Shown here in pieces: positions 16,825-25,828 of a stretch of DNA of 64,000 nucleotides. A model generated the notes under the pieces. The model was given only the letters and a program-made list of their open reading frames with translations. It did not search any database and had not been told where the DNA came from. Position 1 is the first letter of the stretch. Every line of letters begins with the position of its first letter. Source of the DNA: a candidate division FCPU426 bacterium (GTDB lineage Bacteria; Oederibacteriota; Muellerivitia; Muellerivitales; DAHXKG01); the NCBI GenBank assembly GCA_027366525.1, contig DAHXKG010000001.1:124001-188000 (forward strand), read 5' to 3'. A program made the translations under genes and the position numbers.

Positions 16825-17811
16825 CTACCATTTTAAATTCGAACTATGACCTGGTGCAGCTCTTTCATTTGGGTTAATATACGCTTTTGCAAAATTAATA
16901 GCTGTTGCCCCCTCTGAAAAACCAGTTGCAATTAAATCTAATTTTCCAGGATGAGTCACAATATCGCCTGCCGCGTAAATTCCAGGCATATTGGTTTCCA
17001 TTTTAGGATTTACTGGAATTTTATTTTTTTCCAAAGTAAGTCCCCAGTCTTTTAAAAATGTCAAGGAAGCTTGAAAACCAAAATTTAAAACAACAAAATC
17101 GACATTCAAGGTTTCTTCGGCTTTCGTGTGATTCTCAAAAACAACTGCTTGTTCCACTTTACCTTCTCCACGCACTGTAGCCAATTCATACCAAAGTTTA
17201 ATTTCACACCGTGAGGAACGTAACTTTTTCACAGAGTCTTCATGAGCGCGGAATTCATCGCGCCGATGGATTAATGTTACTTTAGAACAAATCGGCTCGA
17301 GCATTAAAGCCCAATCTACGGCCGAGTCCCCCCCTCCAACTATCAATGCCCTTTTCCCTTTAAAGGGCTCCAACGACAATATCCCATACTGTACGCCTTT
17401 ATTCTCATATGGAACAAGATCCATGTTTGGATGTTTTTTGGGCGTGAACGATCCCATACCCAACGTGAGTAAAACTGTTCGTGAAAAGATCTGATGATTT
17501 TTATCTGTTTGCAATTCAAAGGTAGCATCTGCGCGTTTGATAAGATTTGTTACTTTTTCTCCCAGCGCCATTGAAGGATGGAAGCGATTTACTTGGTCGC
17601 CGAGGTTTTTAACTAATTCCTTACCTGAAATTCTTGGGAATCCTGCAACGTCAAAAATATCTTTTTCGGGATACATAGCAGCAACTTGCCCGCCAATGGC
17701 TTCTAATGAATCAATAATGGTAAACTTCATCCCACGCAAGCCTGCATAAAACCCAGCAAATAAACCAGCTGGTCCAGCTCCTACAATCGCCACATCAAAA
17801 ATATCATCCAC
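16825..17811 (-). CDS. Ferredoxin-NADP(+) reductase, thioredoxin-reductase-like type
   Basis: A 328-residue flavoprotein with an FAD fold (VGAGPAGLFAGFYA), an NAD(P) fold (IVGGGDSAVDWAL), then HRRDEFRAH and a final AAGDIVTHPGKLDLIATGFSEGA. The redox CxxC of thioredoxin reductase is absent, which identifies the TrxB-like FNR family. It exchanges electrons between ferredoxin and NADP(H) in the cytoplasm. It lies between the sdh genes and korB, so it probably re-oxidises ferredoxin reduced by KorAB. Confidence 0.9.
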   Translation of the reverse strand: MDDIFDVAIVGAGPAGLFAGFYAGLRGMKFTIIDSLEAIGGQVAAMYPEKDIFDVAGFPRISGKELVKNLGDQVNRFHPSMALGEKVTNLIKRADATFELQTDKNHQIFSRTVLLTLGMGSFTPKKHPNMDLVPYENKGVQYGILSLEPFKGKRALIVGGGDSAVDWALMLEPICSKVTLIHRRDEFRAHEDSVKKLRSSRCEIKLWYELATVRGEGKVEQAVVFENHTKAEETLNVDFVVLNFGFQASLTFLKDWGLTLEKNKIPVNPKMETNMPGIYAAGDIVTHPGKLDLIATGFSEGATAINFAKAYINPNERAAPGHSSNLKW

Positions 17812-17938
17812 TAGCCTTCTCCTTAATCAACTGGAATGAATTTAATTAGTTTTGATTACTATCGCACTTAAACCAAACGCAGTTAAAAAAATTTATTAAT
17901 AAATACAAAACTACTTTAACTCATTTTTAAATAGAAAT

Positions 17939-18829
17939 TCAAACATATTCTTCAATAAGTTTTTTTCGAATTTCTTTTGATACACCAATGGATTGATATG
18001 CTAATGGCTTTCCCGAAAGCGTCGAATCCAATCGATCCAAAGAAACACGTGGATTTGGATTTTTATAGAAAATACCAATTGGTATCTTTGCACCCCATTC
18101 TAGTGTTTTTTCCATAGCACTATGAAGTTGTGATGCATCATGATTAACATCCTCAAGTTTATAAACGCGCTCTTTGAACCAGCCAAATGTGTTTTGTTTG
18201 TTAAATGTAACACAGGGTGAAAACACATCTACCAACGCAAACCCTGGATATTTGATTGCTTCCATATAAAGCGTTTTTAAATGATTAATATCCCCACTGA
18301 ATCCCCGGGCTACAAATCCGCATCCTGCCGCAATTGCTAAAGCTAATGGGTTTAATTGGCCTTCTAAATTTCCAAATGGCGTGCTTTTCGTTTTCATATT
18401 GGTTTCTGACGTAGGAGAAGTTTGTCCTGTAGTCAAACCGTAAATCTCATTATTCATTACAATATACGTCAGATCAATATTGCGTCGCATGGCATGAATA
18501 AAATGTCCTTGGCCGATTCCATAGCCATCACCATCACCGCCCGCAGCAATAACTGTCATTGAATGATTGGCCAATTTTGCACCCGTTGCAACCGGCAAAG
18601 CTCTTCCATGAAGGCTGTGAACGCCATATGATTTAAAAAATCCAGGAATATTAGACGAACATCCAATTCCAGAAACCAATAAAATTTCATGATTGGGAAT
18701 ATTGAGTTCCGCACACGCTCTTTGAAGAACTGTTAAAACGCCATAATCCCCGCAACCCGGGCACCAATCAGGTGTAATTTCAGATTTATAATGTTTAGCT
18801 TCTTTCGAAACTGCTATCGTCATTGCCAT
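17939..18829 (-). CDS. korB: 2-oxoglutarate:ferredoxin oxidoreductase, beta subunit
   Basis: A 296-residue thiamine-diphosphate enzyme subunit. Cluster cysteines at C23/C26 (DWCPGCGDYG) and a later Cys in GIGCSSNIP bind the single [4Fe-4S] cluster. GDGDGYGIGQGH and the following YIVMNNEIYGLTTGQ form the TPP/Mg site. With KorA it oxidatively decarboxylates a 2-oxoacid and reduces ferredoxin. The 2-oxoglutarate assignment rests on subunit form and the sdh context. It lies 28 bases after korA. Confidence 0.9.
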   Translation of the reverse strand: MAMTIAVSKEAKHYKSEITPDWCPGCGDYGVLTVLQRACAELNIPNHEILLVSGIGCSSNIPGFFKSYGVHSLHGRALPVATGAKLANHSMTVIAAGGDGDGYGIGQGHFIHAMRRNIDLTYIVMNNEIYGLTTGQTSPTSETNMKTKSTPFGNLEGQLNPLALAIAAGCGFVARGFSGDINHLKTLYMEAIKYPGFALVDVFSPCVTFNKQNTFGWFKERVYKLEDVNHDASQLHSAMEKTLEWGAKIPIGIFYKNPNPRVSLDRLDSTLSGKPLAYQSIGVSKEIRKKLIEEYV

Positions 18830-18857
18830 AAAGTATTCTCCTTAAAGATAAATAGTT

Positions 18858-20690
18858 CTAATTAATTCGAGCAGCTTGTGTAAAAACACCAGGACCCGGC
18901 GGATGAGGTGTTCTCCATCCAGGTTCTGTGGAAAGTACTTCCACTATCTCTTTCCCTTGACTTAAAATTTGTTTTATTCCGTTAATGATATGTTTAGGTT
19001 CATATGGCTCTCCATCATACTTTCGAATGTGCGCATGAGCCCGGAATCCTGTTTCTGCTGAAAGGTGTCGTGCAAACTGGCCACTCTGATTCATTTCAAC
19101 TATAACTGTTTTTTTAGATTTTTTTAAAATATCTAAAACTTCCTTCACATGAAATGGGACTAAATATTTAAAATGCAAATGATTGGTTTTAATCCCTTCT
19201 TGTGTTAACTGTTCCGCCGCTTCCTTAATAACTCCCCAAGTAGATCCCCAACCAATAATAGTTACTTCCGCTTCATTCGAGCCCTCTAGCGAAGGTTTTG
19301 AAATTTTCTGTAAAATCCCCTGCATTTTTCGAGCACGCTTATCGGCCATTTTTTTACGTATCACTGGATCCGTGTAAACATCTGAAATAATTACTCCATC
19401 TTCATCATGCTCATCTGTAGCTGATACATAAAGATGATCTGGCGTACCTGGAATCGCTCGAGGTGATACACCACTTGGAGTATCCAAATAACGCAAATAT
19501 GTTTTCCCCATCGTTGAATTTTCGGGAGTAATTAATTCCCCTCTTTCGATTTTTATTTCCTGTTCCAAAAATTCAACGTTTACTGTTTCATTGCCTTCAC
19601 TCAATAATAGTTCTGAAAGAATAATAACGGGACATTGAAATTGCTCTGCAAAATTAAATGCTTCTTGTACACTAACAAAGCAATCTGAAATACTTATAGG
19701 TGCCATAATAATTCGCGGATAATCGCCCTGGCTAGCACCAATTGCTTGATTAAGATCCGCTTGCTCTGTTTTAGTTGGAAGTCCTGTAGAAGGTCCCCCT
19801 CTCATAACATTAATTGCCACCACCGGGGTTTCAATAATACCTGCCATTCCTAAGGCCTCTGTCATCAGTGCAAACCCTCCTCCGGAGGTTGCACATATAC
19901 TACGTACTCCCATGTGTGCAGCACCAATAGCCATATTGATAACTGATATTTCATCTTCAACCTGTCTCACACAAATCCCTAATTCTTTCGCATGTGGCGC
20001 CATCCAATGTAAAACTCCACTAGCAGGACTCATTGGATAAGCTACATAAAACTTACATCCGGCTACCGCTGCTCCCATGCCTAAAAGTTCATTTCCAGTG
20101 ACTAAAGCCAACCGATTGTTTGTCTTATATAATTTTTCAGAAAATGGTTTAAAATGTTTTAAAGCATAATCAAAACCCGCTTTAGCTGCCGATACATTAA
20201 TGGCTACTACTTGTGGTTTTTTAGCAAATACATTTTGAAAGACACTTTCCAAGGCCTGAAATTCCAAACCCATCAGTTGAATTAAAGCTCCTATCGCAAC
20301 CGTATTTTGCATGACGGGCAACGCTGTCGAACCGGCCAATTCATAAATAGGCAGAGGGCAAAGTTGAACTCCTGGGGGGGCTTTTTCAGGCTTTAATTTA
20401 TCATTATTGTAAATACAAATACCGCCTGCTAATAACTCCGGAAGGTGTCTATTTAGTGTGTCCTGATTTAAAGCTACGAGGCCATTGATTTGATTACCAT
20501 GATTTAAAGGTTTTTGAGCTGAAATACGAAGTCGAAGATAGGAATGACCGCCCCGAATCACTGATTGATAACTATTATAAGCATAAACATATAAACCAAG
20601 TCGAGCCATGGATTGTGCTAAAGTATTGCCTGCTGAGGCAACTCCATCTCCAGCAGCCCCTCCAATTCCAATAGTTAATTCATTTTTCAT
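18858..20690 (-). CDS. korA: 2-oxoglutarate:ferredoxin oxidoreductase, fused gamma-alpha subunit
   Basis: A 610-residue protein made of a gamma domain (about residues 1-185, starting GIGGAAGDGVASAGNTLA) and an alpha/transketolase-like domain (about 195-610, with YPMSPASGVLHWM, SGGGFALMTEALGMAG and GGPSTGLPTKTEQADL). This is the two-subunit KorA form lacking a separate ferredoxin subunit. It starts a leftward run korA-korB-FNR-sdh, suggesting an oxidative TCA route that makes reduced ferredoxin rather than NADH at this step. Confidence 0.92.
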   Translation of the reverse strand: MKNELTIGIGGAAGDGVASAGNTLAQSMARLGLYVYAYNSYQSVIRGGHSYLRLRISAQKPLNHGNQINGLVALNQDTLNRHLPELLAGGICIYNNDKLKPEKAPPGVQLCPLPIYELAGSTALPVMQNTVAIGALIQLMGLEFQALESVFQNVFAKKPQVVAINVSAAKAGFDYALKHFKPFSEKLYKTNNRLALVTGNELLGMGAAVAGCKFYVAYPMSPASGVLHWMAPHAKELGICVRQVEDEISVINMAIGAAHMGVRSICATSGGGFALMTEALGMAGIIETPVVAINVMRGGPSTGLPTKTEQADLNQAIGASQGDYPRIIMAPISISDCFVSVQEAFNFAEQFQCPVIILSELLLSEGNETVNVEFLEQEIKIERGELITPENSTMGKTYLRYLDTPSGVSPRAIPGTPDHLYVSATDEHDEDGVIISDVYTDPVIRKKMADKRARKMQGILQKISKPSLEGSNEAEVTIIGWGSTWGVIKEAAEQLTQEGIKTNHLHFKYLVPFHVKEVLDILKKSKKTVIVEMNQSGQFARHLSAETGFRAHAHIRKYDGEPYEPKHIINGIKQILSQGKEIVEVLSTEPGWRTPHPPGPGVFTQAARIN

Positions 20691-21307
20691 TTTATAAGTA
20701 AACCCCCATGTTTTTAAGTGATACTTCTCGATAATTAATATCTCAGAAAAATATCTTGAAGTTAAGTTTGATTATTTTATCTATGAGAATGGTTCAATTG
20801 TACCCAAAAACCTTTTAAATTCAAAATTAAAAAATATCTTTTTCTTCACAATAAGCCTTGATTTAGCCATGTTTTTAGACTATATATCCCAAATTTTCTA
20901 GATGGCTTTCTTCTTCTATGAGTTAGCTATCTGTACTTAATATAAAAAGCTCAAGCAGATGGATAGCTCTTGTTGGAGAGTAAAAAAGCCTTGATCCGAG
21001 TTTAAAAACACTTAAAACTTAAAAACAAACCATAGCATCGAAGTGATCGATTTTTCATTCTAGATCTTGAAAACTATCCGATGGAAAGTGAGAAGCAAGG
21101 CATTGTAATAAACATCTTGGACCCCGCAATGTTGAAAAACAGTGCCATCAAGGATATACTAATTTAAACACCATAATTTCAATTACACAATTTAATTTTT
21201 TATAAAGTATGTTCATTTAGGCGATGGAATTTCTTTAGAATTTTTGAAAAAGCAGAAATTCAAAAGTGTCGTAAAAAAATTAAAATTTAACTTTGCTTCT
21301 AAACATC
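20691..21307. other. Long divergent intergenic region
   Basis: About 600 bases between korA (leftward) and the SRPBCC gene (rightward), with stops in every frame. The only structure I note is an imperfect inverted repeat: 14-base arms at 20920-20933 and 20956-20969 (11 of 14 matching) around a 22-base loop. Promoters for both flanking genes must lie here, but none can be named with confidence. Confidence 0.4.
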
Positions 21308-21850
21308 ATGGAGATGCACTTGCATAAATCAAAAACTATTGTAAAACCCCAAAAAACTGTCAAACAAAATGACCTAGATAAAAATAAAAGTTATACCCTC
21401 TCATTAATTGTAAATCAGACTCCCAAAAAAGTCTTCATAGCGGCTGCCAATCCAAAACAATGGTGGTCGGAAGAAATCAACGGTTCCACAAACAAACTAG
21501 GAGGAATCTTTACTTACCACTATCAAGAAGTCCATAAGGCACGACTGAAGGTCACGGAATACGTTTCGGGGAAAAAATTAGTTTGGACGGTTTTAGATAA
21601 TTATTTCAACTTTACCAAGGATCAAACTGAATGGAAAGACACCCAGATCATTTTTGAGATCTCAAAACTGGGAAACAAAACCAAACTGATTTTCACCCAT
21701 CAAGATTTGGGCCCCCACTATGAGTGCTTTAGCGTGTGCCAAAAGGCTTGGAGTTTTTATATTAAAAACAGTTTAAGGAATCTCATCCTCACTGGTAAAG
21801 GCCAACCCAACTCAAAAGAAACAATTACCAAGCGAAAAAGCACAGGATAA
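21308..21850 (+). CDS. SRPBCC/AHSA1-type START-fold protein
   Basis: About 180 residues. After a Lys-rich N-terminal tail (residues 1-35) comes an SRPBCC fold: VNQTPKKVFIAAANPKQWW, a GGIFTYHYQ strand, KLVWTVLDN, TQIIFEISKLGNKTKLIFTHQDLGPHYECF and a long C-terminal helix. Members of this family bind hydrophobic ligands or act as Hsp90 co-chaperone-like proteins; no ligand can be named. The ATG at 21308 is preferred to an in-frame TTG at 21293; neither has a strong ribosome site. Confidence 0.7.
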   Translation: MEMHLHKSKTIVKPQKTVKQNDLDKNKSYTLSLIVNQTPKKVFIAAANPKQWWSEEINGSTNKLGGIFTYHYQEVHKARLKVTEYVSGKKLVWTVLDNYFNFTKDQTEWKDTQIIFEISKLGNKTKLIFTHQDLGPHYECFSVCQKAWSFYIKNSLRNLILTGKGQPNSKETITKRKSTG

Positions 21851-21899
21851 AAACCTTGATTCGCACATCTAGCGCTTATCTTCCCAACCCAGATAAAAG

Positions 21900-22811
21900 A
21901 TGATTGAACCCATCCTTCTAAATGTTATCACTCCAATTTTTATGGTCATAGGATTAGGATATCTGACTGGAAAGTATTTCCATATTAATTTAGAAGCCCT
22001 TTCTAAACTTATTTTTTATATTTTTGCACCAGCCTTTATTTTTCAAAGTTTATTAAAATTCAGACCCAGTGTTCAAAATATGAAAATGGATATTCTTTTT
22101 AATGTATTATTGATGACGCTGTTATTTGGACTATCGTATTTATTATTTCGAAAACTACATTTTCCAAAAAAACTATTAACGAATGCAGCTTTAGCCGCAA
22201 CCCTTTTTAATTCAGCAAATTACGGAATTCCGGTTATCGATTTAGCTTTTTCTACTCCCGGCATTGCCATTCAAGTAATTACAGTCATGACCTTAAACAT
22301 TCTCACCTATACTTTAGGAATCATAGTAGCTGGAGGACTGCATGAATGGAAACAAGGCATTTTAACTGTTTTAAAACATCCTATTCTTTATTCTATTTTT
22401 CTAGCCTTTTTATTAAATGATCTTCATCTCACACTTCCAGCTCCCATTCTATCTGCGGTTCAGTGGCTATCATACGGTATGCTTCCAGTCGCTCTTTTAA
22501 CTTTAGGAATTCAATTAGCCAAAAAAATCACCTTCCATTATCCGAAAGAACTTTGGATAACTGTGGTATTTCGACTATTGGTAAGCCCTCTTATTGCTTT
22601 ATGTTTAATTTTGTTGTTACATCTTCATGGACTTCTAGCAAAAGTATTGTGGGTTTCTAGCGCTTTCCCAACCGCCGTTGTAACGGTATTATTTGAAATT
22701 GAATATGGCACTGAAGCTTCACTTGCAGCTGGAGCTGTTTTTTGGACCACCTTATTATCCATTTTTTCAGTTACTATTATCATTAGTCTTTCTTCTTGGA
22801 TCATACATTAA
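21900..22811 (+). CDS. AEC-family (auxin efflux carrier-like) transporter
   Basis: A 303-residue membrane protein with about ten hydrophobic segments in two similar halves and the motifs FNSANYGIPV and FPTAVVTVLFEIEYG typical of bacterial AEC carriers. Those usually export or exchange organic acids such as malate. The substrate here is unknown. It lies 49 bases after the SRPBCC gene and may share a transcript with the glucuronidase downstream, which would fit movement of a sugar-acid breakdown product. Confidence 0.8.
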   Translation: MIEPILLNVITPIFMVIGLGYLTGKYFHINLEALSKLIFYIFAPAFIFQSLLKFRPSVQNMKMDILFNVLLMTLLFGLSYLLFRKLHFPKKLLTNAALAATLFNSANYGIPVIDLAFSTPGIAIQVITVMTLNILTYTLGIIVAGGLHEWKQGILTVLKHPILYSIFLAFLLNDLHLTLPAPILSAVQWLSYGMLPVALLTLGIQLAKKITFHYPKELWITVVFRLLVSPLIALCLILLLHLHGLLAKVLWVSSAFPTAVVTVLFEIEYGTEASLAAGAVFWTTLLSIFSVTIIISLSSWIIH

Positions 22812-22826
22812 ACTTTGGAGCACCTC

Positions 22827-23015
22827 TTGAAAATTAAATCATCGCACAAGAAATCAAACCAATTTAAATCACCCAAATCTTCCCTCCAATTTCTCATGAA
22901 AAATCCATCCTATCGTTCACTGATTCATCCTTACGAAAGCAAATATCCTCAGGAAAATAAACCCAACTTTAAAATGAAAAATATATTAAAATTAAGAGAT
23001 GTAAAAGAAAATTAA
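22827..23015 (+). CDS. Possible small basic protein
   Basis: An open frame of 62 codons, rich in Lys and Ser, fits exactly between the AEC gene and the glucuronidase gene. A TTG at 22827 has GGAG six bases upstream, a usable ribosome site; another in-frame TTG is at 22815. No family is recognised and the composition could also be that of non-coding AT-rich DNA. Confidence 0.3.
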   Translation: MKIKSSHKKSNQFKSPKSSLQFLMKNPSYRSLIHPYESKYPQENKPNFKMKNILKLRDVKEN

Positions 23016-23031
23016 TCCGTTCGAGGTAACC

Positions 23032-24777
23032 ATGATTTATCCTCAATTCAATGAATGTCGCCAATATCATGATTTGTCGGGCATTTGGAAATTTCAATTC
23101 GATCCAAATAATCAAGGTTTAAACGAAAATTGGATGAATCATTTTCCTAAATCCCATCGTTTCATTGCGGTTCCAGCAAGCTGGAATGATCAATTCGAGG
23201 ATTTTCGGGATTATGTTGACATCGCGTGGTACAAAACTCAATTTCACCTTCCATGGGGGTATAAACAAAAAAAAATTCTTTTACGTTTTGGATCCATTCA
23301 CTACTTCGCTCAAGTATGGCTCAATGGATCTCTCGTTGGTCATCATGAAGGAGGCAATCTCCCTTTTCAGTTTGATGTGACCTCACTGGTTCGAGAATCT
23401 CAAAATAATCTTGTCCTACGCGTCGATGGTGCCTTGTCGGCATTGAGCGTTCCCCCGGGAAATGTTACTCCTCATCCTTTGGACACTTTTCAAAATAATA
23501 CGTATCCCTCCGTCAATTTTGATTTTTTTCCATTTTGTGGAGTTCAACGACCTGTTTTTTTACTCGCGGTACCGGAGCATGGATTTATTGATATTACGAT
23601 AACTTCTAAACTTTTACCCCAAGATAACGCTCAAGTGCAACTTCAAATTCAGCTTGATTCTACAATCGCTACTCAACTCGATGTGCACCTTAGTGATCTC
23701 GAAAAAGAAATTAGGACTAACATTTTTCAACTTCCATCCTCCACGGAAATGGTTATTGAAGTTCCAAACGCCAAACTTTGGTCGCCTGAATCCCCGTTTT
23801 TATATCAACTAGATCTTAGGCTCAAACAAGATGCCATTACTTTCGATCATATTCAACTTCCCGTTGGCATTCGAGAAATTCGCGCAAATTCAAATGGTCT
23901 TTTTCTTAATAACCAACGTATTACGTTAAAAGGATTCGGTCGCCATGAAGACTTCCCTATTTTAGGCCGCGGCTCTAATCCTGCAGTTCTAATAAAAGAT
24001 TTGTCTTTAATGAAATGGGTGGGAGCTAATTCCTTTCGAACTTCGCATTACCCATATTCTGAAGATACCATGGCATTGGCAGATAAAATGGGATTTCTCG
24101 TTATCGATGAAACACCCTCCGTAGGTTTATTTTTTGAAGAAACGGGACTAGCAGCACGTTTTAAACTTTCGCTAGATTTTATTAAAGATTTAATTGAACG
24201 TGATAAAAATCACCCTTGTGTTTTTTGCTGGAGTATAGCCAATGAGCCACACTCGGCCAGACCCAATGCACTACACTATTTAAAGGAAATGATTGCCTTC
24301 GCTAAACAGCTTGATTCAACACGATTAGTGAGTTTTGCAAGCTTTCGTAACTATGATGAAGAGGCACTTCATTTTTGTGATTTGATTTGCCTTAATCGAT
24401 ATTTGGGTTGGTATTCTTATCCCGGATGTTTATCAGAAGCCTCGGTAAATTTATCTCAAGATCTTGACTCAATTTTCAAAAAATTTCAAAAACCTATTTT
24501 ACTGACTGAATTTGGAGCAGATGCTCTTGCCGGGCATCATGCACAACCACCCGAAATGTTTAGTGAAGAATATCAGTCACTTTTAATTGCGGCCTATTTG
24601 GACCTTTTGAATACCAAACAATATATCATTGGGCAGCATATTTGGACGCTTTGTGACTTTAAAACCGCTCAAGCCATTCACCGAATCGGAGGATTGAATT
24701 TGAAAGGGGTTTTTACACGTGATCGTCGTCCCAAACTAGCTGCCCATCTACTTAAAAAAGCTTGGAATCCAAGCTGA
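23032..24777 (+). CDS. uidA: Glycoside hydrolase family 2, probable beta-glucuronidase
   Basis: A 581-residue enzyme with an N-terminal jelly-roll (about 12-180), an immunoglobulin-like domain (about 185-285) and a TIM barrel (about 290-578). The acid/base is E405 in SIANEP and the nucleophile is E493 in LTEFGAD; FRTSHYPYSED precedes them. N556-x-K558 in LNLKGVFTRDRRP matches the Asn-x-Lys pair that recognises the glucuronate carboxylate in GUS enzymes, favouring beta-glucuronidase over galactosidase. There is no signal peptide. GAGG lies before the ATG. A sugar-acid hydrolase is out of place among respiratory genes and may be an acquired trait. Confidence 0.85.
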   Translation: MIYPQFNECRQYHDLSGIWKFQFDPNNQGLNENWMNHFPKSHRFIAVPASWNDQFEDFRDYVDIAWYKTQFHLPWGYKQKKILLRFGSIHYFAQVWLNGSLVGHHEGGNLPFQFDVTSLVRESQNNLVLRVDGALSALSVPPGNVTPHPLDTFQNNTYPSVNFDFFPFCGVQRPVFLLAVPEHGFIDITITSKLLPQDNAQVQLQIQLDSTIATQLDVHLSDLEKEIRTNIFQLPSSTEMVIEVPNAKLWSPESPFLYQLDLRLKQDAITFDHIQLPVGIREIRANSNGLFLNNQRITLKGFGRHEDFPILGRGSNPAVLIKDLSLMKWVGANSFRTSHYPYSEDTMALADKMGFLVIDETPSVGLFFEETGLAARFKLSLDFIKDLIERDKNHPCVFCWSIANEPHSARPNALHYLKEMIAFAKQLDSTRLVSFASFRNYDEEALHFCDLICLNRYLGWYSYPGCLSEASVNLSQDLDSIFKKFQKPILLTEFGADALAGHHAQPPEMFSEEYQSLLIAAYLDLLNTKQYIIGQHIWTLCDFKTAQAIHRIGGLNLKGVFTRDRRPKLAAHLLKKAWNPS

Positions 24778-24843
24778 CGTTAAAACCCGCTAAGTTTTTT
24801 ATGATAAGGCTGGCCGATATCTTATTACAACAGCAGAAAAAGT

Positions 24844-25035
24844 TTATTTTGGATATTTGGGTTTAGACAGTTTAAATGCTTTTCTGAAAAACTCCACTTC
24901 CTTAGATTCCCAAAACTGATGCGGCAACGAACGGTGAAGTAAAACTTCATATATATTGCCATTGATACGAATAACTTTAGCAACCACCTGAAGCTTCCGA
25001 TGCGACACATAATCTCCTCTTTTAATTGATTGCAT
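24844..25035 (-). CDS. Small KOW/SH3-like protein downstream of MerR
   Basis: A 63-residue protein whose start (SIKRGDYVSHRKLQVVAKVIRINGN) has the KRGDxV pattern of small SH3/KOW-like beta-barrels. It lies 9 bases after the merR-type gene on the same strand, so it is probably cotranscribed from the MerR-controlled promoter. It has no cysteine, so direct soft-metal binding by thiols is excluded. An internal GTG with AGGAG five bases upstream could give a shorter product. Confidence 0.5.
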   Translation of the reverse strand: MQSIKRGDYVSHRKLQVVAKVIRINGNIYEVLLHRSLPHQFWESKEVEFFRKAFKLSKPKYPK

Positions 25036-25044
25036 TGGAACTTT

Positions 25045-25467
25045 TCAACTTTTATCAGATCGATTTGAAGTGTTCTGATACATCTTTACCAAAAGCAGAC
25101 AGTCCTTTTTATTCTGGGAGCGGTGACAATCGTTCAAGAGCATTTGGAGACGATTCGAAATGGATTTCAAATCGGATATCCTCTCCTGAATTTGATCAAG
25201 CTTTTCTTGAAATTTTTTAACAAGATTAATGCATTGTTGTGATTTAGATTTTATCTTCAAAATTTTCATAAGTTTTAGAATTTCATGCAACGAAAAATCC
25301 AATTCTCTTGCAGATTTAATAAAGCAAACTTGATTGATATTTTTTTGATCATAGCTTCGATAGCCGGAAGGAAGTCTTTTAACTGGAGCAATCAAACCAA
25401 ATTTTTCATAGTATCGTATCGTTTGTATACTGACATTCATTTCTGAAGCCAATTGATTAATAGTCAT
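25045..25467 (-). CDS. MerR-family transcriptional regulator, thiol metal-sensor type
   Basis: A 140-residue regulator with the MerR winged-helix (residues 1-70; QTIRYYEKFGLI, PSGYRSYD), a long dimerisation helix and a C-terminal loop. Cysteines at 79, 114 and 123 have spacings of 35 and 9, the same as the Hg-binding triad of MerR (82/117/126) and the Pb-binding triad of PbrR (78/113/122). This predicts a soft-metal sensor. It is probably autoregulated from the dyad promoter upstream. Apart from the 63-residue gene no target, and no metal exporter or reductase, is adjacent. Confidence 0.85.
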   Translation of the reverse strand: MTINQLASEMNVSIQTIRYYEKFGLIAPVKRLPSGYRSYDQKNINQVCFIKSARELDFSLHEILKLMKILKIKSKSQQCINLVKKFQEKLDQIQERISDLKSISNRLQMLLNDCHRSQNKKDCLLLVKMYQNTSNRSDKS

Positions 25468-25540
25468 TTACCCTTAGAACCTCTCATTTTCCAAAGTATT
25501 CTTTTTCGCGCATTTCCACCCTGGTCACAATTACAAATTT

Positions 25541-25572
25541 ATTCTAGACCTTGTACTACAGTACAAAGTCAA
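25541..25572 (-). promoter_or_regulatory. MerR-type promoter with a dyad in an overlong 20-base spacer
   Basis: On the minus strand -35 TTGACT (25572-25567) and -10 TAGAAT (25546-25541) are separated by 20 bases, longer than the usual 17, as in MerR-activated promoters. The spacer is covered by a dyad at 25547-25570 with halves GACCTTGTACTA and CAGTACAAAGTC (10 of 12 bases symmetric). It reads toward the MerR gene, whose start is about 75 bases downstream. The remaining intergenic DNA up to 25828 shows nothing else I can name. Confidence 0.75.
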
Positions 25573-25828
25573 GTGGATAGTAACGAATTTTGGGCCAAAC
25601 CTCTTTCAATACATTTTTAAATCAAAAATGCACTTTTTTTAGTAAGAAATAAAAATTCAAATTCTATTTCTAATGGCATAAATTCAATTCCATGAAAATT
25701 GCAAGAATTAATCCGCTGTTTAAATAATTTATAATGAAATTTTAATAAGTTAAAAAAAGACCTACGACGAAGAACTTGCTTATGATAATTACGCTTGGAT
25801 CAAAAACTGAATGAAAACATCCTTATTA

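Noticed and set aside
20920-20969. Imperfect inverted repeat as a riboswitch or terminator
   Set aside because: Three of 14 positions mismatch, the loop is 22 bases and no T run follows. I keep it only as a note in the intergenic region.
24825-25010. Alternative 61-residue frame overlapping the small KOW-like gene
   Set aside because: It has a ribosome-site-like AGAGGAG only three bases from its ATG, but the composition is not protein-like, and the other frame has a recognisable KRGDxV pattern.
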